In this document: piece after piece, positions 57,231 through 64,000 of the stretch
Numbering within the stretch: position 1 is the stretch's first letter
Layout: each line of letters begins with the position of its first letter
Assembly (NCBI RefSeq): GCF_018780585.1
Contig: NZ_JADMJL010000013.1
Span: 1 to 64,000 of the forward strand
Reading direction: 5' to 3'
From: Methyloversatilis discipulorum
GTDB lineage: Bacteria > Pseudomonadota > Gammaproteobacteria > Burkholderiales > Rhodocyclaceae
DNA length: 64,000 nucleotides
Position numbers and translations under genes: made by a program
The notes under the pieces: generated by a model
The model's database searches: none
What the model saw: the letters and a program-made list of their open reading frames with translations, nothing else
What the model was told of the DNA's origin: nothing

Positions 57231-58887
57231 ATCCGCACTGCCCGGCGGACGTCCGCTGGGCATCTATCTGGACGCGCTGTGGTCGGTGCAGCCGCGACTG
57301 ACGACGCTCGCCACGCAGGACGACCGCCCGCGTGCCGTCCTGTCGCGTGCCGGCACGCGGCCGGTGCTGCACCTGCCAGCAGACAACGCGCTGCTCACCC
57401 GCGCCCGCGCCGCCCACGCGGCTGCCCACCTTGTTTACGGCGACGCGCCGCAGCCGCGCGCGAAACTGAAGCAGATACAGCGCGTGCTGCTGGAAACGCT
57501 GGAGGACGCCCGGGTCGAATGGCTGGCGATGCGGGACCTGCCGGGCCTGCGTTCGCTGTGGGCGCCCTTCCATATCGCCGGCCCGGACGACGGCAACGGC
57601 TTCGACGCGCTGCTGGTGCGGCTGGCGCACGCGCTGTTCGACCCGGCGCATGCCGACGGCCACGCCTGGATCGCCAAGGTGCGCCGGCTGTTCTTTACAG
57701 CCGATGGCACGCTCGCGCTCGACACGCCGCAGCGGCTGCGCGAGGCGGCATCGCTTCTCGGCAACGACATCGGCCAGATGCGCCTGAATTTCAATGCCGC
57801 CGGCTGGCGGGTCGAGCCGGCCTACCGGGACGACAACCACCACCTGTGGATCGCCGATGACAAGCTGCCGCCGTCCGCTACGCCACTCGAACGCGAGGAC
57901 GCCGACAGCCACGGCAGCGGCGACGACGACAACGCAGTGACGGCGGAACGTCCGCCGCCGCAGGCGACCGGCAGCGCCGATCAGGGCGAAGGTGCGGCCA
58001 CCGCACTGTGGTCGGAAGCGCCGCTGCGCGTGCTGAAGTACCCGGAGTGGGATCGCCTGATCACGCGACTGCGGCCGGACTGGTGCACGGTGATCGAAAG
58101 CCGCCCGCTCGAAGTCGACGCCACGGCACTGCGTGCGCGACTGCGGGCGCAAGTCCGCCGGCCACCCGCTGCGCAACGCCGCTCAGCGGGGCGCCCCAAC
58201 AGCGGCCGCGAGCGCGACGGCGAAGTGCTGCACACGGACGCGCTGATCGAGGCGGGCATCGCGCTGCGCACACGCACGCGGCCGCCGTCACGGCTGTATC
58301 GCGCAGCCCATGCAACGGACAGCGGCCGCGATCTGCTGCTGCTGATCGACGCGTCCGCCTCCACCGCGCAGCCCTGCGCGGATGGCCGACCGCTGCTCGA
58401 ACACCTGCGCGACGCCGCCTTGCTGGCCGCACACGCACTCGAACGCGAAGCTCACATTGTCCGCGTGTGGGCTTTCGCGTCGGATACGCGACATCGCGTG
58501 CGCGTGCAGCACCTGAAGGACGAGCACGACGGCGCGCTGGATGCGCGCGTCTGCGCCCGCGCTGCCGGGCTGCGCAGTCACGGCTCGACACGCATCGGCG
58601 CCGCGCTGCGTCACGCCGCCGCCCATGCGCGGGGCGAGCGGCCGCTGATCGTGCTGCTGACCGACGGCGAACCGCACGACATCGACGTGCATGACCCGCG
58701 CTATCTGCTTGAGGATGTGAAGAAGGCGGTCGGCGAAGCGCGCCGCGCCGGCGTGACGGTGCAGTGCTTGCACGTCGGCCCGGCCGCACCGTCAGCGCTG
58801 CGCCACGCCTTCGACGCCGGCCGCTGCGTTGCCGTCGATCCGCGGCACATCATCGACGTGCTGCTGTCCGGCCTGCGGCGTGGCTGA
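57214..58887 (+). CDS. VWA-domain protein of the CbbO/NorD type
   Basis: 557 aa (ATG at 57214, inside the end of the ATPase gene). An N-terminal region of about 210 residues, a charged linker (about 220-270), and a C-terminal von Willebrand A domain with a complete MIDAS: LLIDASAST near 378, GSTRIG near 450 and LTDGEPHD near 485. It is the likely adaptor for the AAA+ ATPase, which together may remodel a client. The apparent client is the amidase at the head of the operon, since no Rubisco or nitric-oxide reductase gene is present. Confidence 0.9.
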   Translation: MPASPESALPGGRPLGIYLDALWSVQPRLTTLATQDDRPRAVLSRAGTRPVLHLPADNALLTRARAAHAAAHLVYGDAPQPRAKLKQIQRVLLETLEDARVEWLAMRDLPGLRSLWAPFHIAGPDDGNGFDALLVRLAHALFDPAHADGHAWIAKVRRLFFTADGTLALDTPQRLREAASLLGNDIGQMRLNFNAAGWRVEPAYRDDNHHLWIADDKLPPSATPLEREDADSHGSGDDDNAVTAERPPPQATGSADQGEGAATALWSEAPLRVLKYPEWDRLITRLRPDWCTVIESRPLEVDATALRARLRAQVRRPPAAQRRSAGRPNSGRERDGEVLHTDALIEAGIALRTRTRPPSRLYRAAHATDSGRDLLLLIDASASTAQPCADGRPLLEHLRDAALLAAHALEREAHIVRVWAFASDTRHRVRVQHLKDEHDGALDARVCARAAGLRSHGSTRIGAALRHAAAHARGERPLIVLLTDGEPHDIDVHDPRYLLEDVKKAVGEARRAGVTVQCLHVGPAAPSALRHAFDAGRCVAVDPRHIIDVLLSGLRRG

Positions 58888-58941
58888 CCCGCCACCGCGT
58901 CCGCTGGCACAATCGCGCCTCCGCCCGACCGCGCACGCCCA

Positions 58942-59427
58942 ATGTTCCACATCGTCCTGTACCAGCCCGAGATTCCACCCAACACCGGCAACGTGATGCG
59001 CCTGTGCGCCAACGGCGGCTTCCGCCTGCATCTAGTGAAGCCGCTCGGCTTCGACATCAGCGACAAGCAGCTGAAGCGCGCCGGCATGGATTACCGCGAC
59101 CTGATCAACGTGACGGTGCATGAGGACTGGTCTGCGCTGTCGGCAGCCCTTGCACTGCAGCCGGAGGACAGCCGGCTGTACGCGCTGAGCACGCGCGGGC
59201 GGGTGGCGCACACGACGCCGCACTACCGTGCCGGCGACATCTTCCTGTTCGGTCAGGAAACCGCCGGCCTGCCCGGCAGCCTGCTCGACACCGTGCCGGC
59301 GGCGCAGCGCCTGCGCATTCCGATGCGCCCGGACTGTCGCAGCCTGAACCTCAGCAATTCGGTCGCCATCGTCGCCTACGAAGCGTGGCGACAGCACGGC
59401 TTCGACGGCGCGCTTCAGCCCGACTGA
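58942..59427 (+). CDS. trmL: tRNA (cytidine(34)-2'-O)-methyltransferase
   Basis: 161 aa SPOUT methyltransferase. [29 protein letters not shown] opens the knotted fold; [43 protein letters not shown] are the AdoMet-binding trefoil-knot parts that define TrmL. It methylates the ribose of the wobble base in certain tRNA-Leu species. It follows the VWA gene by 54 bp but is probably independent. Its 3' end overlaps the convergent gpsA by 13 bp. Confidence 0.96.
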   Translation: MFHIVLYQPEIPPNTGNVMRLCANGGFRLHLVKPLGFDISDKQLKRAGMDYRDLINVTVHEDWSALSAALALQPEDSRLYALSTRGRVAHTTPHYRAGDIFLFGQETAGLPGSLLDTVPAAQRLRIPMRPDCRSLNLSNSVAIVAYEAWRQHGFDGALQPD

Positions 59428-60464
59428 GCGCCCGTTTGCAGAACGCCGAGATCAGCCTCGTCGGCGCGTTCGAGCACCGCTTCCTGTTCCACCTTGGGGT
59501 CGCGCGCCAGCAGTCGTTCGGCCGCCTGCGCCGCGCTGAGGCGGCCGTCGAGCACGTCGGCGACGGCGCGCGTGATCGGCATGTCGACGCCCATGCGGCG
59601 CGCCAGCGCAGCGGCTTCGCGCGCCGTCGACACCCCTTCGGCGACGTGGCCCAGCTTCTGCAGCACCGCGTCGAGCGACAGGCCTTCGGCCAGCATCAAG
59701 CCGACGCGGCGGTTGCGCGACAGGTCGCCGGTGCAGGTCAGTATCAGGTCGCCCATGCCGGCCAGACCCATGAAGGTGATGCCGTGGCCGCCCAATGCTT
59801 CGCCGAGGCGGGCGATTTCGGCCAGACCGCGGGTGATCAGCGCAGCGCGTGCGTTGAGTCCGAAACCCAGTCCGTCGCAGACGCCGGTGGCGATGGCGAG
59901 CACGTTCTTGACCGCACCGCCGACCTCGACGCCGGTCAGGTCGTCCTGCGCGTACAGGCGCAGCCGCGGGCTGTGCAGCTCGGCGGCGATACGGCTGGCA
60001 AAAGCGAGGTCGTTGCTGGCGACGGTGATCGCGGTCGGCTGGCCGCGCGCCACCTCGACCGCGAAACTGGGGCCGCTCAGTGCGCCGCGGCTGACCGCCG
60101 CGGGCAACACCTCGTCCGCCACCGCATGCGGCAGCAGGCCGGTGCCCGACTCGAAGCCCTTGCACGCCCACAGCACGGCCGGCACGCCGGACGCGGCGAC
60201 GGCATGCAGAGCGTCGCGCAGACCGGCGATCGGCGTGGCGATCAGCGCGAGCTCGCAGCCGGACAGCGCGTGCGCGACGTCGGCGTCGATGCGGATGCCG
60301 TCCGGCAGCGCGATCTCGGGCAGGTAGCGCTCGTTGCGACGCGACGCGCGCAGCGCCTGCGCATGCGCCGCATCGCGCGTCCATAGCGTGACATCGTGAT
60401 CGGCCGCGTAGGCGACGGCCAGCGCCGTGCCCCAGGCACCGGCGCCGAGGACGGCGATCTTCAT
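59415..60464 (-). CDS. gpsA: NAD(P)-dependent glycerol-3-phosphate dehydrogenase
   Basis: 349 aa from the ATG at 60464. Nucleotide-binding glycine motif [15 protein letters not shown]; the GpsA signatures [29 protein letters not shown] and [25 protein letters not shown]. It makes sn-glycerol 3-phosphate for phospholipid synthesis. The C-terminal about 20 residues extend past the usual end. It follows the SH3 and secB genes leftward, 17 bp after the SH3 gene stop; the secB-gpsA link is common in proteobacteria. Confidence 0.96.
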   Translation of the reverse strand: MKIAVLGAGAWGTALAVAYAADHDVTLWTRDAAHAQALRASRRNERYLPEIALPDGIRIDADVAHALSGCELALIATPIAGLRDALHAVAASGVPAVLWACKGFESGTGLLPHAVADEVLPAAVSRGALSGPSFAVEVARGQPTAITVASNDLAFASRIAAELHSPRLRLYAQDDLTGVEVGGAVKNVLAIATGVCDGLGFGLNARAALITRGLAEIARLGEALGGHGITFMGLAGMGDLILTCTGDLSRNRRVGLMLAEGLSLDAVLQKLGHVAEGVSTAREAAALARRMGVDMPITRAVADVLDGRLSAAQAAERLLARDPKVEQEAVLERADEADLGVLQTGAQSG

Positions 60465-60480
60465 GCGCAACGGGCGGGGC

Positions 60481-60930
60481 TCACAGGCCCCACACCTGGC
60501 CGATGCGGACAAAGCCGCTCTGGCCGTCGCGGTGCTTCACGCGCGCCCAGCCGGCCGGCGCCGGTTCCGACACCGGTTCGAGCAGCACGCGGCGCTCGGC
60601 TTCGAACACCAGCGGCGCGTTGTCTTCCGGCTTGGCCAGGATACGCGCCTTGTCGACGCTGACGATGACGGTGCGCTGCGGCGACAGCGCCGACGATTCG
60701 AGCCATGCGAGCATGCCGCCCGGCTCGCGCACCTTGACCCAGCCGGCCTGCGTGCGCACCACCTCGACCGGCGTCTGGCGCGCGATCACGTATTGCTGGC
60801 GCGCCTGCTTTGACGGCGCGTCGTACATCACAGCGACGTCGGCAAGCGAGCGATATTCGAGCCCCGCCGCCTGGGCGGCCGGGGCGATGGCGAAGGCGGC
60901 CAGCGCCGCCAGCGCGATGCGCTTCATCAC
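60481..60930 (-). CDS. Exported SH3-domain protein
   Basis: 149 aa. Signal peptide about 1-21 (AQAAG). Two SH3-like units appear: [41 protein letters not shown] with a WLES end, and [42 protein letters not shown]. Such bacterial SH3 proteins often bind cell-wall material or serve as envelope adaptors; role unknown. Coupled to secB by an ATGA overlap (60927-60930) and followed by gpsA. Confidence 0.85.
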   Translation of the reverse strand: MMKRIALAALAAFAIAPAAQAAGLEYRSLADVAVMYDAPSKQARQQYVIARQTPVEVVRTQAGWVKVREPGGMLAWLESSALSPQRTVIVSVDKARILAKPEDNAPLVFEAERRVLLEPVSEPAPAGWARVKHRDGQSGFVRIGQVWGL

Positions 60931-61409
60931 TGGACCGTCGGCGCGCCGTCCTGGCCGGCTGCGGCCTGCTGCGCGCGCTGCTGGTAGAGCGCTTCGAAGT
61001 TGACCGGCGCCAGCACGACCGGCGGGAAGCCGGCGCGGTTCACCGCATCCGACACGCTTTCGCGGGCGTACGGGAACAGGATGTTCGGGCAGGCGATGCC
61101 GAGGATGGGCTGCAGGTCTTCCTGCGGCACGTTGCGGATCTGGAAGATGCCGGCCTGACGCACTTCGACCAGGAACATCGTCTTCTCGCCGATCTTGGCG
61201 GTGACGGTGACGGTCAGCGTCACGTCGAACACACCGTCCTGCACCGCCTTGCCTTCCGTCTGCAGCTGGATCTGCACGTTCGGGTTCTCGCGGGTCAGGA
61301 AGATTTCCGGGGCGTTCGGGACTTCGAGCGACAGGTCCTTCACGTAGACCTTCTCGATGGAGAACACCGGGCCCTGGGGCTGTTGGGGTTGCACTGCTTC
61401 GTCGGCCAT
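60927..61409 (-). CDS. secB: Protein-export chaperone SecB
   Basis: 160 aa from the ATG at 61409, ahead of the usual [23 protein letters not shown] start of the fold; [56 protein letters not shown] are family hallmarks. A tetrameric chaperone that keeps precursors unfolded and hands them to SecA. It lies 34 bp after grxC, the same order as in many proteobacteria (rhodanese, grxC, secB, gpsA). Confidence 0.97.
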   Translation of the reverse strand: MADEAVQPQQPQGPVFSIEKVYVKDLSLEVPNAPEIFLTRENPNVQIQLQTEGKAVQDGVFDVTLTVTVTAKIGEKTMFLVEVRQAGIFQIRNVPQEDLQPILGIACPNILFPYARESVSDAVNRAGFPPVVLAPVNFEALYQQRAQQAAAGQDGAPTVQ

Positions 61410-61443
61410 TTTTCGCTTCTCGGTTGGTGATGAACGCCGCAGG

Positions 61444-61701
61444 TCAGGCCTGCAGCAGCGGGTCCAGCTTGCCTTCGCGGTCGAGTGCGTGCAGATCGTC
61501 GCACCCGCCCACATGGAAGTCGTCGATGTAGATCTGCGGCACGGTACGCCTGCCGGTTTTCTCCATCATTTCAGTACGCCGTGCCGGGTCGGTGTCGACC
61601 CGCACTTTCTCGATGTCGGTCACGCCCTTGGACACGAGCAGGCGCTCCGCCTGTACGCAGTAGGGGCAGTAGCCGCTGGTGTACATCAGCACGTGTGCCA
61701 T
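61444..61701 (-). CDS. grxC: Glutaredoxin 3
   Basis: 85 aa. Active-site CPYC at residues 12-15, [30 protein letters not shown] carries the cis-Pro and the GG-D glutathione-binding turn of GrxC. A cytosolic dithiol glutaredoxin; it could also reduce the ArsC encoded elsewhere in this window. It lies 4 bp after the rhodanese gene. Confidence 0.96.
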   Translation of the reverse strand: MAHVLMYTSGYCPYCVQAERLLVSKGVTDIEKVRVDTDPARRTEMMEKTGRRTVPQIYIDDFHVGGCDDLHALDREGKLDPLLQA

Positions 61702-61705
61702 CGCG

Positions 61706-62122
61706 TCACTTCTTGGTCAGTGGCAGACCGGCCTGTTCCCAGGCGCCGATACCGCCGTCGAGTGCAAACACCTTTTCGAAACCGGCCTTGCGCAGCGTCG
61801 AGCAGGCGCTGGCGGAACGCATGCCGCTGGCGCAGACGACGATGAGCGGGCGCTCCTTGAACTTCTCCAGGTCACCGATGCGCTGGTCGAGCTGGCCGAC
61901 CGGAATGTGGCGCGAACCGGCAATGCGGCCCTTGGCCCATTCCGGCTGTTCGCGCACGTCGATCACCTGGGCGTCCTCGCGGTTGATCAACTGCGTCGCC
62001 TGCGCCGGCGTCAGCCGCGGTCCGGAGGTCTTCGTGCGCACCGTCATGACGAGCAGCGCGACGCCGCTGATCAGGGCCGAAATGGCCCAGAGGTAATTGT
62101 TGTTCTGAGTCAGGAATTCCAT
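61706..62122 (-). CDS. Membrane-anchored rhodanese-like protein
   Basis: 138 aa. One N-terminal membrane helix (about 10-28), then a rhodanese domain with the active-site loop [12 protein letters not shown] (Cys near residue 97). The loop starts CASGMRS, seen in YibN-type rhodaneses. It probably transfers or senses sulphane sulphur on the cytosolic face. It heads the leftward group rhodanese-grxC-secB-SH3-gpsA, divergent from gpmA across 264 bp that must hold both promoters but show no clear box. Confidence 0.92.
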   Translation of the reverse strand: MEFLTQNNNYLWAISALISGVALLVMTVRTKTSGPRLTPAQATQLINREDAQVIDVREQPEWAKGRIAGSRHIPVGQLDQRIGDLEKFKERPLIVVCASGMRSASACSTLRKAGFEKVFALDGGIGAWEQAGLPLTKK

Positions 62123-62386
62123 GGGAGAGAGGTGCTGGCAGGCTGTGGGGCTCGCGGCAGGCGGTCCGCTGTAACGGGGTCCGCATCATCGCCGGGATCG
62201 TGTCATCCGGCAACGCGGATGTTTCGACATGTCATCTTCTGTCGAATTTTTACGGGGCCGCGCGCTGCGTTTTCTGGGAAAATGCGCATTTTAGCCCAAG
62301 CGCGGTCAGTCCACCTGCAGACCACGAGTCCGCAGTGCAGCACGTCTCACCGGGGCGCCGCGCCCTTCACACATAGCCCACCCGAT

Positions 62387-63208
62387 ATGTACAAGCTCGT
62401 TCTGCTGCGCCACGGCGAATCCGTCTGGAACAAGGAAAACCGTTTCACCGGATGGACCGACGTCGGTCTGACCGACAAAGGCGAAATTGAGGCCCGCGAA
62501 GCCGGCCGCCTGCTCAACCGCGAAGGCTACCGCTTCGACATGGCCTTCACCTCGGTGCTCAAGCGCGCCAACAAGACACTCTACGTCGCGCTCGAACAAC
62601 TGAACCTGATGTGGATTCCGATCCGTCCGACCTGGCGCCTGAACGAGCGTCACTATGGCGCGCTGCAAGGCCTGAACAAGGCGCAGACGGCGCAGAAGTT
62701 CGGCGAGGAACAGGTGCTGGTCTGGCGCCGTTCCTACGACACGCCGCCGCCGGCGCTGGAAGAGGACGATCCGCGCCTCGATCGCAAGAACCCGCGCTAC
62801 GCCGAAGTGCCGGACGAGCAGTTCCCGCGCACCGAATGCCTGAAGGACACGGTGGCCCGCGTCATCCCGTTCTGGGACGCCGAGATCGCGCCGCAGATCA
62901 AGGCCGGCAAGAACGTGCTCATCGTGGCGCACGGCAATAGCCTGCGCGCGCTGATCAAGTACCTCGACAACGTGTCGGAACAGGACATCCTCGGCCTGAA
63001 CATCCCGACCGCCCAGCCGCTGGTGTATGAGCTGGACGAGAACCTGAAGCCGATCCGCCATTACTACCTCGGCGACCAGGAAGCCATCCGCGCCGCCATC
63101 GACGCCGTGGCCAACCAGAGCCGCGCCGTGCCGCAACGCCAGCGTCCGCCCATTCCCGAAACCGAAGAGCCGCAGACGGCCGAACAGCGCGCACCGTGGA
63201 TGGAGTGA
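62387..63208 (+). CDS. gpmA: 2,3-bisphosphoglycerate-dependent phosphoglycerate mutase with C-terminal tail
   Basis: 273 aa from the ATG at 62387. Catalytic [25 protein letters not shown] with the phosphohistidine, [13 protein letters not shown], and [17 protein letters not shown]. It interconverts 3- and 2-phosphoglycerate in glycolysis. The family usually ends near 230-250 aa; here a proline/glutamine-rich tail of about 30 residues follows the core. Its stop overlaps a GTG start for the EnvC-like gene, an order seen in other betaproteobacteria. Confidence 0.95.
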   Translation: MYKLVLLRHGESVWNKENRFTGWTDVGLTDKGEIEAREAGRLLNREGYRFDMAFTSVLKRANKTLYVALEQLNLMWIPIRPTWRLNERHYGALQGLNKAQTAQKFGEEQVLVWRRSYDTPPPALEEDDPRLDRKNPRYAEVPDEQFPRTECLKDTVARVIPFWDAEIAPQIKAGKNVLIVAHGNSLRALIKYLDNVSEQDILGLNIPTAQPLVYELDENLKPIRHYYLGDQEAIRAAIDAVANQSRAVPQRQRPPIPETEEPQTAEQRAPWME

Positions 63209-64000
63209 AGCGCTGGCTGATCCGGGCGCTGCTGTGCGCATTGCCCGGAGCCGCCTTCGCCGAGCGCGCAGTCCAGTCCAGCCCGGAACAGCTGCGCGCC
63301 CTTCAGCAGCGCATGGAAGCGCTGCGCGATGAACTGAACCAGTCGGAAAGCGCCCACCGCGAAGCCCGCGACGAGCTGCGCAGCTCGGAAAAAGCCATTT
63401 CCGACGCCAGCCGTGCGCTGCGCGACATCGCCGGCCGCCGCAAGGCGGTCGAAAGCGCACTGACGCAGACGCGCAAGGACGTGGCCGCCGGCGAGGAGCG
63501 TCTGCGCACCCAGCAATCGCAACTGGCGCAACTGCTGCGCGGCCACCAGCGCGCCGGCGAGGCCGATGCGTTGCGCCACCTGCTGTCCGGCACCGACCCC
63601 AACCAGAGCGCACGCGACCTGCACTACCTGCGCAGCCTGTCGAAAAGCCAGCTCAGGCTGATGGACGACCATCGTGCGACGCTGACGCGCCAGCGCGAGC
63701 TGCTGGCGCAGCAGGACGCCCAGCTGGACGAGATCCGCACACTGGAAGCGGAGCGCGAACGCGAACGCGGCAAGCTGCAGGCCGAGCACGACGTGCGGCG
63801 CAAGGTGCTTGATCGCATCGCCACCCAGTTGCGCACCGAACGCAAGGAACTGGCCCAGCTCAAGCGCGACGAGGCGCGGCTGAGCCGGCTGATCGAAGCG
63901 CTGTCGCGGCGCAGCGCCCGCAGCACACCGCCGAAGACGCCCGCGGCAGGCCCTGCCGACGACGCGCCGGCGCCCGCCGGCCGCGAAAGCCGCGGTCCGG
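63205..64000 (+). CDS. EnvC-like murein hydrolase activator, 5' part (runs off the window)
   Basis: About 265 codons visible, no stop. The GTG at 63205 overlaps the gpmA stop (a GTG at 63196 is an alternative). Signal peptide ends near AFAER, then continuous heptad-rich coiled coil ([28 protein letters not shown] onward in shorter pieces), as in the N-terminal half of EnvC/M23 family proteins. The expected LytM domain would lie beyond the window edge. It activates cell-wall amidases at division. The family is inferred from coiled coil plus the gpmA neighbour. Confidence 0.75.
   Translation, partial: MKRWLIRALLCALPGAAFAERAVQSSPEQLRALQQRMEALRDELNQSESAHREARDELRSSEKAISDASRALRDIAGRRKAVESALTQTRKDVAAGEERLRTQQSQLAQLLRGHQRAGEADALRHLLSGTDPNQSARDLHYLRSLSKSQLRLMDDHRATLTRQRELLAQQDAQLDEIRTLEAERERERGKLQAEHDVRRKVLDRIATQLRTERKELAQLKRDEARLSRLIEALSRRSARSTPPKTPAAGPADDAPAPAGRESRGP

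Overview
The window is a high-GC, densely coded chromosomal segment of a betaproteobacterium. Several features point towards the Rhodocyclales or a close relative (Methyloversatilis, Azoarcus or Thauera type): two secreted proteins with C-terminal PEP-CTERM sorting signals, a regulatory PTS made of an EIIA-Man-like protein, HPr and EI, SecB next to glutaredoxin and GpmA, a propionyl-CoA/methylmalonyl-CoA cluster, and REP-like repeats. The genus is an inference. No tRNA, rRNA, CRISPR array, insertion sequence, integrase or prophage was seen, so this looks like core chromosome with a few accessory modules.

Layout. 0-3.7 kb: a secreted dockerin-bearing phosphoesterase and a cohesin-like PEP-CTERM protein. 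3.8-7.3 kb: a pqiA-pqiA-pqiB-pqiC envelope lipid-transport operon with PqiA split into two genes. 7.4-18 kb: small stress and redox units (TerB-like protein, LysR/pirin/isochorismatase, PRC-barrel, esterase, SDR/LysR pair, an ECF41 sigma factor with a carboxymuconolactone-decarboxylase target, ArsC, a 3'-5' exonuclease), ending in a REP-like tandem array. 18-24.3 kb: GNAT, mechanosensitive channel, metH with a structured leader, and a cytochrome c with an FNR-type box. 24.5-29.7 kb: RlmL-type methyltransferase, HemJ, epimerase, flavin/2Fe-2S reductase and an EAL-HDOD protein.

29.8-38 kb: ruvC-ruvA behind the EIIA/ptsH/ptsI regulatory PTS genes, then apaH coupled to a CapD/WbpM-type nucleotide-sugar dehydratase, a base-composition break, and waaA. 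38-44.4 kb: TIGR03790-type secreted protein, quinone-oxidoreductase-like dehydrogenase, zinc metallopeptidase and a CHASE/PAS histidine kinase with its response regulator. 44.5-52.2 kb: the complete propionyl-CoA to succinyl-CoA set except the epimerase (pccA, pccB, meaB, mcm) with a divergent GntR regulator. The start region of pccA carries a partial duplication that makes an overlapping upstream ORF.

52.2-64 kb: a Spherulin-4-like PEP-CTERM protein, a SulP transporter whose stop codon lies in a two-copy 81/82-bp repeat, an aliphatic amidase translationally coupled to a MoxR-type AAA+ ATPase and a VWA protein, then trmL, gpsA, secB, grxC, a rhodanese, gpmA and the start of an EnvC-like gene.

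The strongest candidates for undescribed or under-described biology are: the cohesin/dockerin pair joined to PEP-CTERM anchoring; the amidase-AAA+-VWA module; the ECF41 regulon with two identically spaced promoters, one of them upstream of the sigma gene itself; the duplicated pccA start; and the promoter-terminator leader of metH. All calls come from reading the sequence by eye. No database search, folding or alignment program was run.
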